Part shown: positions 20,843-31,099 of the stretch, one piece after another
Numbering within the stretch: the stretch's first letter is position 1
How the letters are laid out: each line of letters opens with the position of its first letter
Assembly: GCA_921293015.1 (NCBI GenBank)
Contig: OV121096.1
Location: 8,489,000 to 8,552,999 of the forward strand
DNA length: 64,000 nucleotides
Source of the DNA: Phorcus lineatus
Lineage: Eukaryota; Mollusca; Gastropoda; Trochida; Trochidae
Reading direction: 5' to 3'
Program-made: the position numbers and the translations under genes
The notes under the pieces: model-generated
Databases searched by the model: none
Seen by the model: only the letters and a program-made list of their open reading frames with translations
Told to the model about the DNA's origin: nothing

Positions 20843-21200
20843 GCATAATCACACCATGGAGCAACTATCAATTTTTTTCATTTGTAACTTTTAAGTTTAT
20901 AAACTACTAACGTGTATTTGATATTTCAGCTTGATGTATAGGTGTATATTTCCTCATAATCACATTCTTTACATTAGAAATTGATTTCTCAAGGCATTAT
21001 GATTATCGCCTAGTAAAAATATACAATCTGTATCTGTAATATATATACCTATATATATATACCAATTCAACTTTTCATATATATATATAAATATGTTACT
21101 TTTCATATATATATATATATGAAAAGTTGAATTGGTTCAAACGCAAGGTCACATATAGATTGAATATAACATACTTCACATAGTCGTTTGAAGAATCATT
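20843..21200. repeat. AT-rich spacer with an inverted repeat
   Basis: ACCAATTCAACTTTTCATAT at about 21060 is repeated in inverse near 21116-21136 across a TA-rich loop, giving a long hairpin. The same hairpin is at about 43090-43165. It marks the start of the Penelope-like block. Confidence 0.6.
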
Positions 21201-21799
21201 TTAATCAGTGCATTTGAGACACTCCCCATGTTAGATTTATGAAATAATTTATAGAAAGGAAATATTTTGAAATCACCATTTGCACAAGTAGAAAGATGTT
21301 TATTTACAAATAAACAGCGGTATCTGCTATCGTTATCGTGTTGTCTGTGTAAGGTTACCCTATTTCTTAGGCGTTCAGTTTTACCAATATAGGATTTTTT
21401 TACACTTAGGGCACATTAGTGCATAAATGACATTTTTTGAATTGCAATCAAAGTTAGATTTTATTTCAAATGTTTTGCCATTGTCAAATGTGAAAGACGA
21501 GCCTTCTAATAAATGGGGACATGTGCCACATCTTTTATTTGAACATTTGGAAACTGAAGGTCTTTCTGTTGGGTTTTGAATACCATCATATTTAGCCCTT
21601 GTTTAAGATTTTTTGACTGTCTTTTGCTTTTAAGGATTTTATTTCTTTTCAACATTTGGCTTAACCTCTTGTCTTGACTAAGCATAGGTAAGTTCCGATG
21701 TATAACAGGGAATAATTCCACATTGTTTATATTATGTGTTGTCACGAAAGCGATTGTGTTTTGGTCCTTATTTATTTTAATTGGACAAGGATTTTGCAA
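21200..21799 (-). pseudogene. Penelope-like element D, inverted C-terminal remnant
   Basis: Minus-strand remnant with the linker typical of Penelope-like proteins (TIAFVTTHN, then VIHRNLPMLSQDKRL and KSKRQSKNLKQ), followed by the GIY-YIG endonuclease region near 21270-21430 in a broken frame. The sequence is the inverse of 22250-22530, so the two halves form a large interrupted palindrome. No RT is present in this half. It is present in the same arrangement at 43230-43827. Confidence 0.75.
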
Positions 21800-22542
21800 A
21801 TGAATTCATCATAAAATGGAAAAGATACCTTGATGATTGTTTCACATTTTGGGAAAAATCCAAAGGGGACATATACCAAATATATGACATTCTACAAAAC
21901 ATGCATCCCAACATCAAATTCACAATGGAAACAAGTGAGACAGAATTACCTTTCTTAGACATACTTATCAAGAAGGATAATACTCACATCATAACTGATA
22001 TTTTCCATAAGACAACAGACACAAAACAATATCTCCATTTCAAAAGCGCACATGAACGACATGTCAAAACAAACTTGTCCTATTGTCTAGCTAGACGTGT
22101 CTGTGCCATAATTAGCAATGAAAAACTCAGGTCTCTAAGATTAGAGGAACTAAAATTTTCACTTTTGCAGCGAGGCTATCCAGAACCTCTTATCAAAGAT
22201 GGAATAAATAAAGCACAGGCACTCACTTTTGAAGAGTTACGTACTCCTAAAGATAAAATAAATAAGGACCAAAACACAATCGCTTTCGTGACAACACATA
22301 ATAAAAACAATGCGGAATTATTCACTGTTATACATCGGAACTTTGATTGCAATTCAAAAAATGTCATTTATGCAATAATGTGCCCTAAGTGTAAAAAATC
22401 CTATATTGGTAAAACTGAATGCCTAAGAAATAGGGTAACCTTACACAGACAACACAATAACGATAGCAGATACCGCTGTTTATTTGTAAATAAACATCTT
22501 TCTACTTGTGCAAATGGTGATTTCAAAATATTTGGGTTATAG
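21781..22542 (+). pseudogene. Penelope-like element D, RT end plus GIY-YIG
   Basis: A 253-codon frame beginning within the RT: KWKRYLDDCFTFW carries the RT catalytic YLDD; FLDILIKKD, then KTDTKQY-type and HERHVKTNL segments are typical of Penelope-like RTs. The GIY-YIG nuclease follows (VIYAIMCPKCKKSYIGKTE, NRVTLHRQ). The linker between RT and nuclease is shortened compared with element C at 25660, so about 80-90 residues are missing. The 5' RT part is absent. Family role: target-primed retrotransposition with a GIY-YIG nicking enzyme. A copy at 43809 has an early stop instead. Confidence 0.8.
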
Positions 22543-22841
22543 GTTGTCACAAAGGCTAATACATTTTCATTTTGTTGTTTGTCCTTTGGTCTTCTGAGGG
22601 ACGAGATGTCCTGGCTTAAGGCCTTTTTAATGCCTTGATCTATTATCCCGTTTGGGTAACCCCTATCCAATAATGACATTTCTAATTCTTTGAGTCTTAG
22701 ATTTCTAAGACTTTCGTCTGTAACAATAGTACAAATTCTTCGTGCTAGTGAATATGGGAGGTTCACTTTTGTATGGCGTTCGTGAGAACTCTTAAAGTGA
22801 AGATATTGTTTTGTATCTGTAGGTTTATGGTAGATAAATGG
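22543..22841 (-). pseudogene. Penelope-like element E, inverted fragment
   Basis: Minus-strand piece reading NLPYSLARRICTIVTDESLR, LKELEMSLLDRGYPNGIIDQ and a linker (VLAFVTTYNPN). It is the inverse of the sequence starting at 22842, giving a second palindrome centred near 22840 with arms of about 110 bp. It encodes only the segment between RT and linker. Confidence 0.72.
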
Positions 22842-24104
22842 GATAATAGATCAAGGCATTAAAAAGGCCTTAAGCCAGGACATCTCGTCCCTCAGAAGAC
22901 CAAAGGACAAACAACAAAATGAAAATGTATTAGCCTTTGTGACAACCTATAACCCGAACAACATGGAAGTCTTTCCTAAATTACACAATAATCTAGATAT
23001 CATGAGACAGGACAATCGTCTTGCTAGAATGCTAAATAAAACAAAAATAATAAAAAGTAAACGTCAGCCCAAAGACTTGAAAAAAATGCTTACAAATGCA
23101 AAATATACAAGCACTCAATATTTACCAACTGTGAAAAAATGTTTAGATAAAAGATATGGAACATGCCCATATCTAAAAGAAGGCTCGACAACAACTTTTG
23201 AGAATGGAGTAGACTTTCATGTCAAAAGCAACATGTCATGTAAATAAAAAAATGTTATTAAGCCTAATCAATCAATCAATCTTTATTCTGGTACTTAAGA
23301 GGCCATAGGCCTATAGTACATGAAATACATTGCATACATTCAAGTAACAACATGCGTTCTATGTACAAATGCATAATATATATACATGGATAGATTTTTT
23401 AGTTCTCGAGTGCTCGTGCTGTTTAATAATTCCTTAAATTTACATTTATTAGGATTGACATGATATTTGTTTTTTATATATTCGTTTCGAATATTAAAGT
23501 AACTAGGACAAACGAGTAGGAAATGGTACTCATCTTCAATAGCATTCAAATTACAGAGTTTGCAAACTCTATTTTCCCTACTTATATTTACATATCTGCC
23601 TTTCTCAATGAATAGGTCATGCGATGAACATCTAAAACGTGCTAAATTTATCCTATACTTTTTCACATTTAGACAAGTTAGATATAATTCGGTATTCATA
23701 CTGTTCTTATACACAGAGTAAAGGTTGCATTTGCTTGAAGCATTAATCTTTTCTTGCCAGTTTTGAAAATAGATATCTATAAGTCTTTGGGTAAATATGT
23801 TCATGAAGTCTAAAAAAATGTTATCTATGTCATTTCTTGTGAAAAGTGTGGTCTAACATACATTGGACAAACGAACAACTTGCAAAACAGAGTAACAGTT
23901 CACAAACAACAAATAAGAGATGATAATTTAAGACACTTAAAAGTTAGTAAACACATATCTCAATGCAGTAATGGTGCTTTTAAAATATTTCCTTTTTACG
24001 AAATATTCAATAATGGAGGTGACATTACATCACAATTGCTAACAAAGAAACAGTACTTCATTAAAAAATTTTCTCCTTCATTAAACAGCGTCATAAATCC
24101 CTAA
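22842..24104 (+). pseudogene. Penelope-like element E, C-terminal half, split by a LINE
   Basis: The linker reads VFPKLHNNLDIMRQDNRLAR and KSKRQPKDLKKML, then CLDKRYGTCPYLKEG, the Cys-containing GTCP motif before the nuclease. The GIY-YIG part (LTYIGQTNN-like, then QNRVTVHKQQI) and the terminal FFIKKFSPSLN-type tail follow after 23825. The frame is split by the LINE at 23259-23811; the other duplication copies (44870-45540, 48868-49540) lack the LINE. The RT is missing. Not functional. Confidence 0.75.
23259..23811 (-). mobile_element. 5'-truncated LINE insertion with 13-bp target duplication
   Basis: Target duplication AAAAAAATGTTAT at 23246-23258 and 23812-23824; the empty site is at about 45275 and 49273. 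Minus-strand frame 23340-23804 (154 codons) is the C-terminus of a LINE RT protein ending in a zinc-knuckle (CKLCNLNAIEDEYHFLLVCP). The 3' tail is a short (ATTG)n run at 23262-23282. Inserted after the segmental duplication. Confidence 0.88.
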
Positions 24105-24242
24105 TCCTATCACTGCCAATTCAAACCTATTAGATTTAAGAGGGGATAACTCACCAGGACGATTGTTGATTATTTTGCTGTTTGTGTTGCATTAAGATAC
24201 ACTGAAGACTATATAAGGCTGCTGCTGTGCTTCAAACATACA

Positions 24243-24290
24243 TTCCCTGAAGAAGCTTCGAATGAAGAAGCAGAAATATGCATATTGGAA
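24243..24290 (+). ncRNA. Hammerhead-ribozyme-like motif, type I, at Penelope-like element E end
   Basis: Every expected part is in order. Stem I strand UUCC (24243-24246); core CUGAAGA (24247-24253, consensus CUGANGA); stem II GCUUC/GAAGC (24255-24259 with 24267-24271) with a 7-base loop; core GAAA (24273-24276); a palindromic stem III AUAU-GC-AUAU closing at U24285; predicted cleavage after U24286; and stem I return GGAA (24287-24290). An A-A pair sits at the base of stem II. Hammerheads with short stem III are known in Penelope-like elements. Activity is untested. Confidence 0.65.
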
Positions 24291-24441
24291 AAAAGATAAA
24301 GTCATGATTTTGAAAGTTGATTTACATCTTCTCTGTATTCTTTAATACTTTCATATATATATATATATATATAGATGCAAAAGTTAAATGTTCATGGTTT
24401 ATGTATCAAATATTCTTTAAAAATAACAAACTGAAGATTGG

Positions 24442-24506
24442 TCTTCATATAAGTTCATTACCAACCGGTTTCACAACATGGTGATCATCAGGGTAACTTA
24501 TACATT
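24442..24506 (-). ncRNA. Degenerate hammerhead-like motif, Penelope-like element B
   Basis: On the minus strand: CCCUGAUGAUCACC, then GUGAAACC, a short ACC-GGUU-GGU stem III and a 9-bp outer stem I (GUAUAAGUU with AACUUAUAU). The base pairs nearest the core do not pair well, so this is weaker than the motif at 24243. Same sequence near 45930 and 49910. Confidence 0.4.
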
Positions 24507-24613
24507 GTGTTGCTAATGGTATAGCGTTAACAATGACAAGGGACGTAATTCATGACGTCATATGCATACCACTAAAATATATATAGTAAATGCGACGTCA
24601 ACATGATTTAATA

Positions 24614-25204
24614 TTAGTTACAGTTCAATTTAGGGGTATATCCATCAATAAAGAATCGTTCTTTAATTTTCCTCAGCTCTTCATTATCTGTGCGCATTTT
24701 GTATATAGGACAGATTGTGAACTGGGGATTGCAATTCTTTGCACATTCATTTATATGTGCGCTCAGGGGTATACATCTATAGTTTGGTGTTTTTATCTGT
24801 TGTTTATGCACTCGGACTCTCGCCCTTAATGTATCCCCCGTTTGGCCAATATACTCTTCGCAACAACCAGCGCATGTTATTACATATATTAGATTTCTGG
24901 AGGCGCAGGACATATTTTCCATTATTTTGAATTTTGAATTATTCCTAAAGGTGAATGAATTTAACTCTAAAATGTGTGTACAAGTGCCGCAATTCGGCCT
25001 ATTACATTTTGTGATCCTTCCACCTAATTCAGGTTTTTGATCTTTAAAGCACGCTTTAGATAACAGTTGTTTCAGGGTTTTGCTATCTTTTAGAGCGTGC
25101 TTTAGTTTTGGACATGCGTCTAGCGCCTGTACATGGTTTTTCACATTTGGATAGATATTTGGATTGCAGGGGTTAAATGTAGTAACAATTGGTAGGGCTG
25201 CCAA
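24614..25204 (-). pseudogene. Penelope-like element B, linker plus GIY-YIG
   Basis: A 196-codon frame: IVTTFNPCNPNIYPNVKNHV at the start, NRPNCGTCTHILELNSFTF in the middle, then a full GIY-YIG nuclease (NLIYVITCAGCCEEYIGQTG, LRARVRVHKQQI, and terminal RKIKERFFIDGYTPKLN). No RT domain precedes it; an AT microsatellite (25212-25242) follows at its 5' side, so it is 5'-truncated. Belongs to a different Penelope-like lineage from elements C-E. The copies at 46228 and 50210 stop early. Confidence 0.8.
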
Positions 25205-25209
25205 ATTCG

Positions 25210-25245
<36 letters not shown>

Positions 25246-25339
25246 AAAAAGGAGAGTAGGTTTCTCACGTGAAGGAAAGTTATATATAAGAAAGAATAAA
25301 CATCGGATGGTTCTGACTGGATCAATCTTCTTTAATACA

Positions 25340-25386
25340 ATACGATGAATTCATTTCGACCAGTGTATCGGTCGTTTCAAGTATGT
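25340..25386 (-). ncRNA. Degenerate hammerhead-like motif, Penelope-like element C
   Basis: On the minus strand: a stem I strand AUAC, an altered core UUGAAAC in place of CUGANGA, stem II GACC/GGUC, intact GAAA, stem III AUG-AAUU-CAU, cleavage-position C, and stem I return GUAU. The folding parts remain while the first core strand has changed, so self-cleavage is unlikely. Also at about 46823 and 50820. Confidence 0.4.
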
Positions 25387-25528
25387 TTGACAAATGAAAG
25401 TATACACATATTTATAAAAGGAACAAAACAATAAATTCATAAATTCATATATGTGAATGGGTAATTGGTTAATCAGTCATTCGTTGCCAATCACGTAATA
25501 ATTGCCTCAAGCACCCCTAATTGGGTGT

Positions 25529-25648
25529 GACTCGAACACAATGGGGTTGTTCAGGGTTGATGATTCTGCAATGTTGCATTAATCACTGATGGGAGCGAGA
25601 AGTGCAATTAAACACTCATGATCCAATGTATCACAATAGTAATCGCTT
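25529..25648. repeat. Inverted flanking repeat of Penelope-like element C, left
   Basis: About 120 bp beginning GTGACTCGAACACAATGG, repeated in inverse at 28000-28121 with few differences. Penelope-like elements are known to carry repeats at their ends in direct or inverted orientation. Confidence 0.75.
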
Positions 25649-25659
25649 CCTTATGTGAG

Positions 25660-27720
25660 CTAACAGTTCAATGATGGAGAAAACTTGTTGATAAAAAATG
25701 TCTCTTTTGTTTCAAGAGTAATGGTTGTATTTTCTGACCTTGCATAAACTTTGTAGAAAGGGAAGATAGCAAAATTTCCATTATTGCAATTCGCAATGTG
25801 TTTACTTATCTTCAGATGGCGGAGGTTAGGGTCATTAATTTGTTGTTTGTGAACCCGGACTCGTGCTTGTAGGTTACTAGTTTGTCCTATGTATGTTAGT
25901 TTGCATTTGGGGCAGAGAATTGCATAAATTACATTTTTTGATCTGCAATTCATTGTGTGCTTAACTTGGAAGGATTCCCCTTTCTCAAATTTGAAGTTTT
26001 TGCCTTCCATAATGATAGGGCAGGTACCGCATCTTTTATCCTGGCATTTTGTAACTTCAGCTTCAGTGTTATAAGTACTGAATTTTGCTCTAGTCAGTAA
26101 CCTTTTCAAGTTATTTGGTTGCCTTTTGCTTTTAATTATGGTATGTTTTTCAAACATATCTTTTAGCTTTTTATCTTGGGTTAAGAGACTTAAGTTATTC
26201 TGAATTATAGGGAACATATTTGGATTGTTTGGATTGTGGGTACTAACAAATGTTATAGTACGTTTTTGTTCTAATTTTTCTTTGGGTTTTCGCAATTCCA
26301 ATATGGTGTGGTTGGTTGCCTTTTCAATACCTTTGTCAATCATATTTTTGGGGAAGGCCCGTTTTTTGCAGAGCATCTTTTAATTCTTCTAACCTTTTTT
26401 GCCGTAACCTCTCATCCTTAATTATGGTGCATATGCGCCGTGCTAAGCAATAAGGTAGATTTGTTTTGACATGCCTTTCATGTGAACTCTTGAAATAAAG
26501 ATAAAGCTGTGTGTCAGTAGGTTTATGGTAAATATCAGTCAATAGTTTAGTCCCTTCCTTTATGATTAGGATATCTAAAAACGGGAGCTCGTTATGGTTT
26601 GTTTCAAATGTGAATTTTATGTTTGGATGCATGTCCTGCAGTATATTGAAGATGTCTAGAATGTCTCCCTTAGATGTTTGCCATAATAGAAAACAGTCAT
26701 CTAGGTATCGTTTCCATTTGGATATGAAATATGTTGTGAATTCATCCCCATACATGTCTTTTAGTTGTAGATACAACTTTTCCTCTAGGTAGCCTAAAAC
26801 TAAATTTGCATAAACAGGTGCGAATTTTATTCCCATAGCTGTGCCTAAAATTTGTAAAAAAGGGATATCATTAAACTGGAAAGAGTTGTTTTCCAAGATA
26901 AATTTAGCTGATTTAATGATAAATAATTTATCAAATCTACCGTTAAGATTTTCAGGGTGTTTATCAATCCAGTATTCGAGTGCTTCTATACCAAGTTCGT
27001 GGGGGATATTGCTGTAAAGGGATGTAACATCAAAGCTTACCAATTGTGTATCATCCGGCGTATGATCCGGAATATAATTGAGAAAGTTCAAATCGTCTCG
27101 AACATAACTTTTGATATTTTGTAGGAAGGGCTAGAGAATGATATCGATGAAATTGCTTAACCTGTGTGTCGGACAGGCTGGTCCAGCTACTATGGGTCGA
27201 AACTTTAAATCAACAGGTCTGAGGATTTGAACATATTCTGAGTTTTGAAGTTGAATTTGTGTTTTTATAATTTCAGACTTGTGGATTTTAAGAAGACCAT
27301 AGAAATTACTTGTTTTGAACTCAAAGTTTAAAATGTAATCCATTTCTTCTTTTGTGAGATTGCCATCATGTTTGTGAAATAATTTGTTGAGATTTAAAAT
27401 AATTTTCAGATCGATGTTCTTAGGAAGTGTTTTATAAGAAGTTGGATCTTTTAATAATTCCATTATAATCGTAATAGTCAGATTCCATGATGACTACAGC
27501 CCCTCCTTTGTCTGCTTCTTTTATAATGATATTGCTATTGTTTCTCAGTTCTTCTATTGCTTTTCTTTCTTTCGTGTTAATGTTAAGATTTAAATTAATG
27601 TTTTATGTTTTACTAAGGGGCTGATTAGTTATGATGTCTAGGAAATTTTCTAAATGCTTGTTTTTACTTTTAGGATGAATGGTTTTTTATTTATTTTTAC
27701 AGAGATTCCCTTTCGTTGTT
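25660..27720 (-). pseudogene. Penelope-like element C, nearly full RT plus GIY-YIG, broken
   Basis: Order on the minus strand: N-terminal segment with EADKGGAVVIMESDYY near 27480 (before the first intact frame), a YGL.KIHK motif near 27300, RT motif A SFDVTSLYSNIP near 27030, motif B GTAMG near 26840, motif C YLDDCF near 26700, HERHVKTNLPYCLARRICT, then the linker (TITFVSTHNPNNPNMFP, TKCQDKRCGTCP) and the GIY-YIG nuclease (VIYAILCPKCKLTYIGQTS, RVRVHKQQIND). Motif B reads GTAMGIKFAP, where the unit-2 copy has GTAMGTKFAP; the KIHK motif likewise carries L where the other copy has P. At least two frame changes separate the parts, so it is not functional. The inverted repeats lie just outside. 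Confidence 0.88.
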
Positions 27721-27999
27721 ATCATCGACTGCATTATCATCATTATTCTCTTTATGGAAGTGATCGGAAAATCTCATTTTTCTTCAAAAGCTTTTTACAT
27801 CATTTTCCAAATCATGTGGATTAGGTTTCGGTGTTGGTGTGAATTTTAAACCCAATTTGAGAACTGTTATTTGAGTTTCAGGTAGCTCACATGAAGAAAG
27901 ATTGATTACCTTTGACTTTGGTTGGTTTAGCTTGTTGGTGTCTCCTTCCTGTGGCCTTTCCGTAAAAAATCATTTGCTTTCTCCAAACCATCTTTTGCT

Positions 28000-28121
28000 A
28001 GCGATTACTATTGTGATATATTGGATCATGGGTGTTTAATTGCACTTCTCGGTCCCATCAGTGATTAATGCAACATTGCAGAATCAACAACCCTGAACAA
28101 CCCCATTGTGTTCGAGTCACA
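28000..28121. repeat. Inverted flanking repeat of Penelope-like element C, right
   Basis: Inverse of 25529-25648. It abuts LINE-derived sequence from about 28130, so the right end of the element seems cut there. Confidence 0.7.
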
Positions 28122-28129
28122 GAGAGGTG

Positions 28130-28455
28130 TTCACAATAAAACCAGCAGATTTTAAACATATTTATTTCGCAAAAGTAGGAACCGGATTGGGCAACAAGCA
28201 AATGCATATATCAGTAGCACTCTGGGTGTTATCGCCTTTATGCTTTTCTGTTCAAGCGATACTTAAAGCTTCGGGCAATTTATCACTGGACCTCCTCTCT
28301 TTCTATACTGTCAATATGAATAAGCGAGATTCAATCCTTTGCAAGATTACTCCTAAAAGTTTATTAGATGAAACTTCGTTGATAGGTGTGTTATTCATAA
28401 ACAGAGGCGGTTTGATAGCAGAAGTATGTTTACGATTGAAATGAACTGAACTGAA
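28130..28455 (-). pseudogene. LINE reverse transcriptase remnant, cut at 28455
   Basis: Minus strand reads PPLFMNNTPINEVSSNKLLG in the same DNA that continues in copy 2 up to 54130, where GVPQGSVLAPLL (RT motif) is found. Here it stops abruptly at 28455, where copy 1 has lost about 3.6 kb. The plus-strand frame over this piece is an antisense shadow. Confidence 0.65.
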
Positions 28456-28870
28456 GCTTATTAGTTAAATGACTTTAGTACAAGATACACTTATTTCGCC
28501 AAATTGAAATTCATTTTTTTACAGATACTATTTAGAAGTTATTGAAATGTAACCAAACTTGGACGTCTATAGTAAAAGCTAGTTTTGTAAATGTTCCTAA
28601 TATTATTGAAAGTTGGACATATGAGTAATAAATGAAACTCGTCCTCTACGTTAGTCGAGCAATATCTACATGTTCTTTGAGTAAGTTCTAATCTATTCTG
28701 GGCCCATCTTCCCTTTTCTATATATCATTGACGAAAGGGAACTCAACCTGAACCTTGTAAGAGAAATTCTAAATTTCTTATTAGTAATATCTTCTAAATA
28801 CATTTCAGACTTGAGACAGTCTTTAATATTAAGATAACATCGAGTAGGCTATCACTTAAACTCTTTGAGA
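28456..28870 (-). pseudogene. LINE C-terminal remnant with zinc knuckle
   Basis: Matches 57528-57910, where the minus frame reads RWAQNRLELTQRTCRYCS, then VEDEFHLLLICP. In this copy the frame is more broken. Only the last ~90 residues of a LINE protein are represented. Confidence 0.65.
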
Positions 28871-28969
28871 GAGAGGTTAGTCGGCATAGGAGTTAAGCTA
28901 GTGATCCACAAGCCACCTAGGACCAGGGGTAAAACATATTAGTCAACTATGTGTGCAGAAGAAAACGAA

Positions 28970-29405
28970 AGAGAAACAAAAGAAAACAACCTGTAGATTC
29001 CATAATATATTATCATTAAAGTAGTAGAGTTAGGAGTGGTTAAACAGGAAAGGACCACAAAGTCAATATTTTTCAGGTGGAAAGATACATTGCCAGAATG
29101 AAAAATCAATCAAACGATTTTATTAGAAAATGGCTGCCACTGCATAATTTATTTCACTGACTTGATGTACACTTGTATAATTATGTCCATTGACATATAA
29201 TGAGATGTATTACCTCACCAAATTTAAATATTTTTTGCTATGTACCATATGCCCACTTGTGTGAATAAAAATATTTGAAAACAATAACTATGAAAACGAA
29301 ACAGAAACAAAAGAAAAAAACTTGTAGATTCCATACTTTAATATTATTAAAGTTGTAGAGTTAGAAGTGGTTTAATCAGGAACGGACTACAAAGCCACTG
29401 GGGTG
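28970..29405 (+). repeat. Pair of ~115-bp direct repeats
   Basis: 28974-29080 and 29288-29400 share blocks such as GTAGATTCCAT, AAAGTTGTAGAGTTAG and CAGGAACGGACTACAAAG with substitutions, about 316 bp apart. The pair is also at 58035-58140 and 58350-58460. The rest of 28870-29760 shows no gene. Confidence 0.55.
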
Positions 29406-29759
29406 TGAGGTGATCATGATTTCCATTATAAGATATGCAATAAAAGAAAGCCAGAAACATATTAATTGAACAACATAAGTTTACATTCAATAAATGATGT
29501 ACATCACACTTTACATATACATATTTCTAACCGTATTTGATAGTTTGAATATGCAATATAGTATTTAAAGATGAATAATCTATTACTACATGATAAATAA
29601 AGAACCATAAGCTTAATATATGTAGTTATACATAGATATGCATATACGTGAATGATAACTCGCGTTGCAAATAGATTACAATGGCAATCATTACATACAT
29701 GTACACTGATAGTAAACACATCTAGGAAGTAAAGTAATAAATGATACATGATGATATTA

Positions 29760-30060
29760 ACTACACATGTGTTATAGGTATCGTCCCAAAACGCGGAACT
29801 CCATAACGCAGAACGGTTAAAACAACATTTACGGTCGGCTGCACACACCTGACCCCTAAAACTATAATGGAACGTACCAAATATAAACATACACCTGTCT
29901 GTGATAGAATATGCCCTTTCTGTGATAATGTTGAAGATGATTTGCATTTTTAATCGAATGTGACTTTTACTCTGATCTACTTTTAATATGTTTGATGTTT
30001 TACCTATCTTTGATATAACGGATAAAAAAACAGTTTTGATTATCAAAATATTAATATCAA
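29760..30060 (+). pseudogene. Plus-strand LINE C-terminal remnant
   Basis: The plus strand reads PKTIMERTKYKHTPVCDRIC followed by PFCDNVEDDLHF, the C-x2-C...H zinc-knuckle of a LINE protein; a stop interrupts just after it. Duplicated at 59220-59500. The long minus-strand frame over 29504-30046 is antisense to this and not a gene. Confidence 0.6.
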
Positions 30061-30141
30061 AATATGATTAATACATAATTACACTATACACTATAAATAC
30101 ACAATTTAGGTATCATATCGTTATATGTATTACTCAACATT

Positions 30142-30181
<40 letters not shown>

Positions 30182-30878
30182 TATTTACGTCATCTGCAGG
30201 ATAGATATGACGTATGGAGGTTATACTATTTACAACAAAGGGTTAAAAGATGAATTATGGTAAAAGCTACAAACAAACAAAACTTTAATCAATCACACTT
30301 ACCAACATATATTCATACATACATTCACTTAGGGTTATGATAGTAATGGAAAGCTAAACTTATTACTTTACGTTAACTTAACTGAATGATTTGATTAACT
30401 ACGGTAACACTATGCTTTAGAATAAGGTGATATAATGTTTAAACGATCTCACTGTATTGTGAGATAAATATTGATATTACACTAGTACAGCTCACTGTGA
30501 ACTTCCAAGCAGAAGTAAATACAACATCATAATCCACCCTAAAGTGATTAATGATTTATATTATACATTTATTGAAATAAATGTATATACCATAAATGTA
30601 TATCTCACATAACTCACTATACAGAGAGTTGTAGCCTTATACCATAAAACTATGATAACTCACTATACTGTGAATTACCACTATATATAACATTTACATA
30701 GATAACAATTGATGGAACTAACCACATTCTAAACTATAGCCGATATAACTACCAACTATGAAATGCATACAAATACAATACCAAATATATTCACAAGACA
30801 ACAGATTACTAATCTTAGTTATAGGAATTATAAACACAATCCAGATCCCCTCGATCTTGATCCCAAAAGAACATATAG
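30061..30878. other. AT-rich spacer, no gene
   Basis: Contains a TA microsatellite at about 30145-30180, missing in the second copy, and several short inverted words (AACTCACTATAC, CACTGTATTGTGAG, CATTTATTGAAATAAATG). Nothing coding is seen. Confidence 0.5.
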
Positions 30879-31023
30879 AGAATCTCACCCAAGTGTCTTC
30901 TGATATCAAATATATCAACACGAGTTGATAAAAGTTACAAATATCCAAGGCTTGCCGAGGATATTTTACTTTTATCAACGAGTGTTGATATATTTGATAT
31001 CAGAAGACATGAGGTTGAGATTC
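30879..31023. repeat. Hairpin (foldback) element 1
   Basis: Arms of about 43 bp, each containing TCTTCTGATATCAAATATAT, at 30879-30923 and in inverse at 30980-31023. Inner arms GTTGATAAAAGT and its inverse surround a small centre ATCCAAGGCTTGCCGAGGAT. A second copy is at 61702-61846. Confidence 0.75.
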
Positions 31024-31099
31024 TATTTATCATCCAAAATCATTTGTCATTTCGATTCCATTAAAAATGTGTATTTCTGAACACTGCACTACTCTAAAG

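Noticed and set aside
28106-28444. 112-codon plus-strand frame (also at 53547-53885)
   Set aside because: Antisense to a LINE RT remnant whose minus strand carries recognisable RT words; the plus frame resembles nothing and is kept only because the DNA is recently duplicated.
29504-30046. 180-codon minus-strand frame (also at 59015-59482)
   Set aside because: Antisense to a plus-strand LINE zinc-knuckle remnant, and it has no domain of its own.
30718-30978. 86-codon minus frame near the first hairpin
   Set aside because: Overlaps the hairpin and AT-rich DNA, with no recognisable content. Conservation in the second copy reflects recent duplication only.
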